Positions 5,287-7,635 of a stretch of 7,635 bases of DNA are shown here, in pieces; within the stretch, counting starts at the first letter, position 1, and every line of letters begins with the position of its first letter. Source of the stretch: Saccharofermentans sp. (lineage in GTDB: Bacteria > Bacillota_A > Clostridia > Saccharofermentanales > Saccharofermentanaceae); the NCBI GenBank assembly GCA_024695565.1, contig JAILHX010000030.1, positions 1 through 7,635 of the forward strand. Direction: 5' to 3'. The notes under the pieces are model-generated. The model had not been told where the DNA came from. It worked only from the letters and a program-made list of their open reading frames with translations, and did no database searches. Both the position numbers and the translations under genes were made by a program.

Positions 5287-6027
5287 ATGAATAAACTTAT
5301 TTATATCGCTGACGACGACGATAATATCAGAAATCTGCTTAAGACATTTTTAGAGCGCGAAGGCTTACACGTAACAGGATTCCCCACGGGCGACAAATTA
5401 TATGAGGCATTTCAGAATTCACCTTCTGATCTGATCATCCTTGATGTCATGATGCCCGGTCATGACGGCTTCTTCATCCTCAAGGAGATCCGTAAGACAT
5501 CTAATGTTCCGATCATCATGCTCACTGCAAAAGACAGTGATGCTGACTATATCCAGGGCCTTGATATGGGCAGTGACGACTATTTCACCAAGCCCTTCTC
5601 ACCCATTAAGCTCGTTTCCAAGGTTAAGTCCGTTCTTAAGAGACAGGAAGAGATCACGGGTAAGACCGGCGACAAGCCTGATAATGATGCAGTCTATGAA
5701 TTTGCTGACATCATCATCAACAGAAAGACCAAAGAAACAACCATGAAGGGCAAGCCCCTTCCCCTCACACCTAATGAATACCAGCTTCTCACCTACCTTA
5801 TCTCCAACAGAGACAGAGCTGTATCAAGAGCAGAGCTTCTCGATAAGATCTGGGGATACGAGACACAGGTCGAGACGAGAGTTGCTGATGACACCGTCAA
5901 AAGATTAAGGAAGAAAATCAGTAAATCTGATGCTAAAATATCTACTATCTGGGGTTACGGCTTCAGGCTTGTAGACAGAACAGACGAAGATACTGACGAC
6001 GACGATGACGGAGACATTCAGGACTAA
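5287..6027 (+). CDS. OmpR/PhoB-family response regulator with Asp-rich C-terminal tail
   Basis: 246 residues, cytoplasmic DNA-binding regulator. The N-terminal receiver domain (about 3-117) has the acidic pocket DDDD (9-12), phosphoacceptor D53 in LDVMMPGHDG, T80 in MLTAK and K102 in FTKPF, so it should be phosphorylatable. The C-terminal winged helix (about 138-232) shows LTPNEYQLLTYLISNRDRAV, the recognition-helix region VADDTVKRLRKKI, and the wing motif IWGYGFRLV. After the usual end of such proteins comes a tail of about 17 residues (DRTDEDTDDDDDGDIQD), strongly acidic and not typical of the family. The stop codon overlaps the start of the histidine kinase by 1 nt, so the two are translationally coupled and form a cognate pair. 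Genes divergent from it are galE and LCP, so envelope or polysaccharide control is possible but unproven. The family is certain; the regulon is not known. Confidence 0.95.
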   Translation: MNKLIYIADDDDNIRNLLKTFLEREGLHVTGFPTGDKLYEAFQNSPSDLIILDVMMPGHDGFFILKEIRKTSNVPIIMLTAKDSDADYIQGLDMGSDDYFTKPFSPIKLVSKVKSVLKRQEEITGKTGDKPDNDAVYEFADIIINRKTKETTMKGKPLPLTPNEYQLLTYLISNRDRAVSRAELLDKIWGYETQVETRVADDTVKRLRKKISKSDAKISTIWGYGFRLVDRTDEDTDDDDDGDIQD

Positions 6028-7635
6028 TGACTGATAAAATGGATTTTAAGCGTTTAAAATCCAAAAAACCTACACGTAATAAATCGGCAATCAGAATTCC
6101 TATCTCACTGCACTTCTATGCAGTTGAGATCGTGGTAATCATTCTGGTTGTCTTTATTATCAATATTTATATCCAGTCGATCGTTAAGAATTACATCGCA
6201 AATGAATGTAATGCCAGACTTGATGACGCCTACAATTCCACACAGAGCTTCGCTACTGCATTTAAGCTTCAGATCGATGAATCTGACAACAGAACAGAGG
6301 AAAACATCAGGGCTTACCTTGTTAACTCCATCGCATCTTCAGCAGATATCTCAAACCAGGCTACCATCGCTCTTTACACCCTGATCGATGAAGAGACCGG
6401 TGAATATCAGGTATTGTGGCCTACAGCGCAGTATTCCGCATCTTATGCGAACGGCGCAAAGGTCGTCGTAGATGAAGTTATTGCCGAGAAAGGATACAAG
6501 GATCTTTCCCATACACAGACCCTTGATATCGACGGAAGCATCATCTACTACAGATCATTGGGATTTACATTCGACTCCAAGACCAGCGATGAAGACATCA
6601 TCGAAGATGAGAATACGGACAGCAACGTTGATATCGGTCAATACTATCTTTGTATGTATATCGATTCCAAGGCTTACTATTCATTCATGGCTTCGATGAC
6701 GCTCGCGCTTATTCAGGCTGCGCTCCTGGCTATCCTTATCGCCGGCGTCTTAAGTATGCTGATGACCTACCCTATCATCTTCTCATCACAGAAACTCTCG
6801 AAGTTTGCCAGAAGGATCGCCAAGGGAGATTTTAAGCCTGTAAGAGGACACATCGTCAGTAAAGAGCTGTCAGAGCTCGGTGACGTAATGAATCAGATGG
6901 CTCATAAGCTCGAAGAATCAGATATCGAGCAGAAGACCTTCTTCCAGAACGCATCTCACGAATTAAGAACCCCTCTTATGTCCATTCAGGGATATGCGGA
7001 AGGTCTGAAGTTCGGGGTTTTCGAGAGCGACGAAGACAGAGAGAACGCTATCGACGTCATCATCGCTGAGACAGGAAGACTCTCGGGTCTCGTTGAGAAC
7101 CTCCTCTCCATCTCCAAGATGGACATGAGCCGCAGCGGCAACTTCGAGGTCAAGAAGCAGAATCTCGATGTCGGCAGGATCTGTGACACCATCATCGACC
7201 GCGTCAGAGGCAACTTCATACATGAAGACAAGGCGATCATCAACGATATCAAAATATCCAATACATATATCTATGGTAACGAGAACGATCTTATCAGATG
7301 TCTCGAAAACATCTTCTCCAACTGCTTAAGATACTGTGAGTCAGCAGTTACATTCAGATGCTATGCCGATAAGTCCGGTTCTTATGTCACCTTCCAGATC
7401 TCAGATGACGGTCCCGGTATCTCCCCTGAAGTCTTAGACCACCTCTTCGAGCGTTTCTCCAAAGGAGCCGACGGTAAGCACGGTATCGGTCTTGCCCTCG
7501 CAAAGGCTATCGCCGAAGAGCACAGGGGAACCGTTGACGCATACAATAAGCCCGAAGGCGGCGCCTGCTTCGAAGTAATAATCCCCGTGGTATTCCACAG
7601 GGATCAGCTCTCAAAGATCAATAACGACAGTGCAA
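6027..7635 (+). CDS. Membrane sensor histidine kinase, partner of the upstream regulator (3' end beyond the window)
   Basis: The frame opens at ATG 6027, overlapping the regulator's TAA by 1 nt, and stays open to the right edge: 536 codons, no stop. A basic cytoplasmic lead is followed by a first membrane helix (about 27-49), an extracytoplasmic sensor region of about 170 residues (50-219), a second helix (about 222-247) and a HAMP-like linker (about 248-300). The HisKA domain carries H311 in SHELRTP. The HATPase domain has N432 in NIFSNCLRYC (N box), SDDGPGI (459-465, G1), LFERF (F box) and GKHGIGLALA (483-492, G2). All catalytic boxes are present, so it should autophosphorylate and pass phosphate to D53 of the upstream regulator. 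Only the tail after the ATPase domain is cut off. The sensor region matches no domain I recognise, so the signal is unknown. ATG 6039 (MDFKRL) is an alternative start, but coupling favours 6027. Confidence 0.93.
   Translation, partial: MTDKMDFKRLKSKKPTRNKSAIRIPISLHFYAVEIVVIILVVFIINIYIQSIVKNYIANECNARLDDAYNSTQSFATAFKLQIDESDNRTEENIRAYLVNSIASSADISNQATIALYTLIDEETGEYQVLWPTAQYSASYANGAKVVVDEVIAEKGYKDLSHTQTLDIDGSIIYYRSLGFTFDSKTSDEDIIEDENTDSNVDIGQYYLCMYIDSKAYYSFMASMTLALIQAALLAILIAGVLSMLMTYPIIFSSQKLSKFARRIAKGDFKPVRGHIVSKELSELGDVMNQMAHKLEESDIEQKTFFQNASHELRTPLMSIQGYAEGLKFGVFESDEDRENAIDVIIAETGRLSGLVENLLSISKMDMSRSGNFEVKKQNLDVGRICDTIIDRVRGNFIHEDKAIINDIKISNTYIYGNENDLIRCLENIFSNCLRYCESAVTFRCYADKSGSYVTFQISDDGPGISPEVLDHLFERFSKGADGKHGIGLALAKAIAEEHRGTVDAYNKPEGGACFEVIIPVVFHRDQLSKINNDSA

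Noticed and set aside
6963..7261. Minus-strand reading frames opposite the histidine kinase
   Set aside because: The plus strand carries the intact H box and continuous kinase frame; the antisense frames have no domain or start signal.

Overview
The window reads as chromosomal DNA of an anaerobic Gram-positive bacterium, most likely a Clostridia-class Firmicute (Lachnospiraceae or Oscillospiraceae-like). The evidence is the HrcA/CIRCE heat-shock operator, strong GGAGG ribosome binding sites, an LCP cell-wall enzyme, a surface protein with a DUF6273-type domain and a VPSTG cell-wall sorting signal, and an OmpR-type two-component pair. I cannot assign a genus from the sequence alone.

Left edge (1-110, minus strand): the start of a gene reading out of the window. 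It has a near-consensus SigA promoter (TTGACA, 17 nt, TATATT), a CIRCE operator with one mismatch, a GGAGG ribosome binding site and the first four codons, MTIK. Together these indicate groES, so a HrcA-controlled groESL operon should continue beyond base 1.

Minus-strand block (171-5126), in transcription order: galE (UDP-glucose 4-epimerase); 24 nt later an LCP-family glycopolymer transferase; a rho-independent terminator; an AT-rich 269-nt leader with a 9-bp inverted repeat; a 745-residue secreted surface protein anchored by a VPSTG signal; and a second terminator just before the groES promoter. galE and the LCP gene look like one transcription unit. GalE supplies UDP-galactose/UDP-glucose for surface polysaccharide, and LCP enzymes attach such polymers to peptidoglycan. 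The surface protein is a separate unit but also belongs to the envelope.

Plus-strand block (5287 to the right edge): an OmpR/PhoB-type response regulator with an unusual Asp-rich tail, followed with a 1-nt overlap (TAATG) by a membrane sensor histidine kinase. The kinase reading frame is open to the end of the window. The kinase core is complete and only the extreme C-terminus is missing.

The two blocks diverge from a 160-bp AT-rich intergenic region (5127-5286). It carries two perfect inverted repeats built from TTTGC/GCAAA half-sites, which are plausible operators shared by the divergent units. I found no mobile element, CRISPR array, tRNA or rRNA. The window looks mostly like core and envelope genes. 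The least-described parts are the surface protein, the kinase sensor domain, the regulator's acidic tail and the intergenic dyads.
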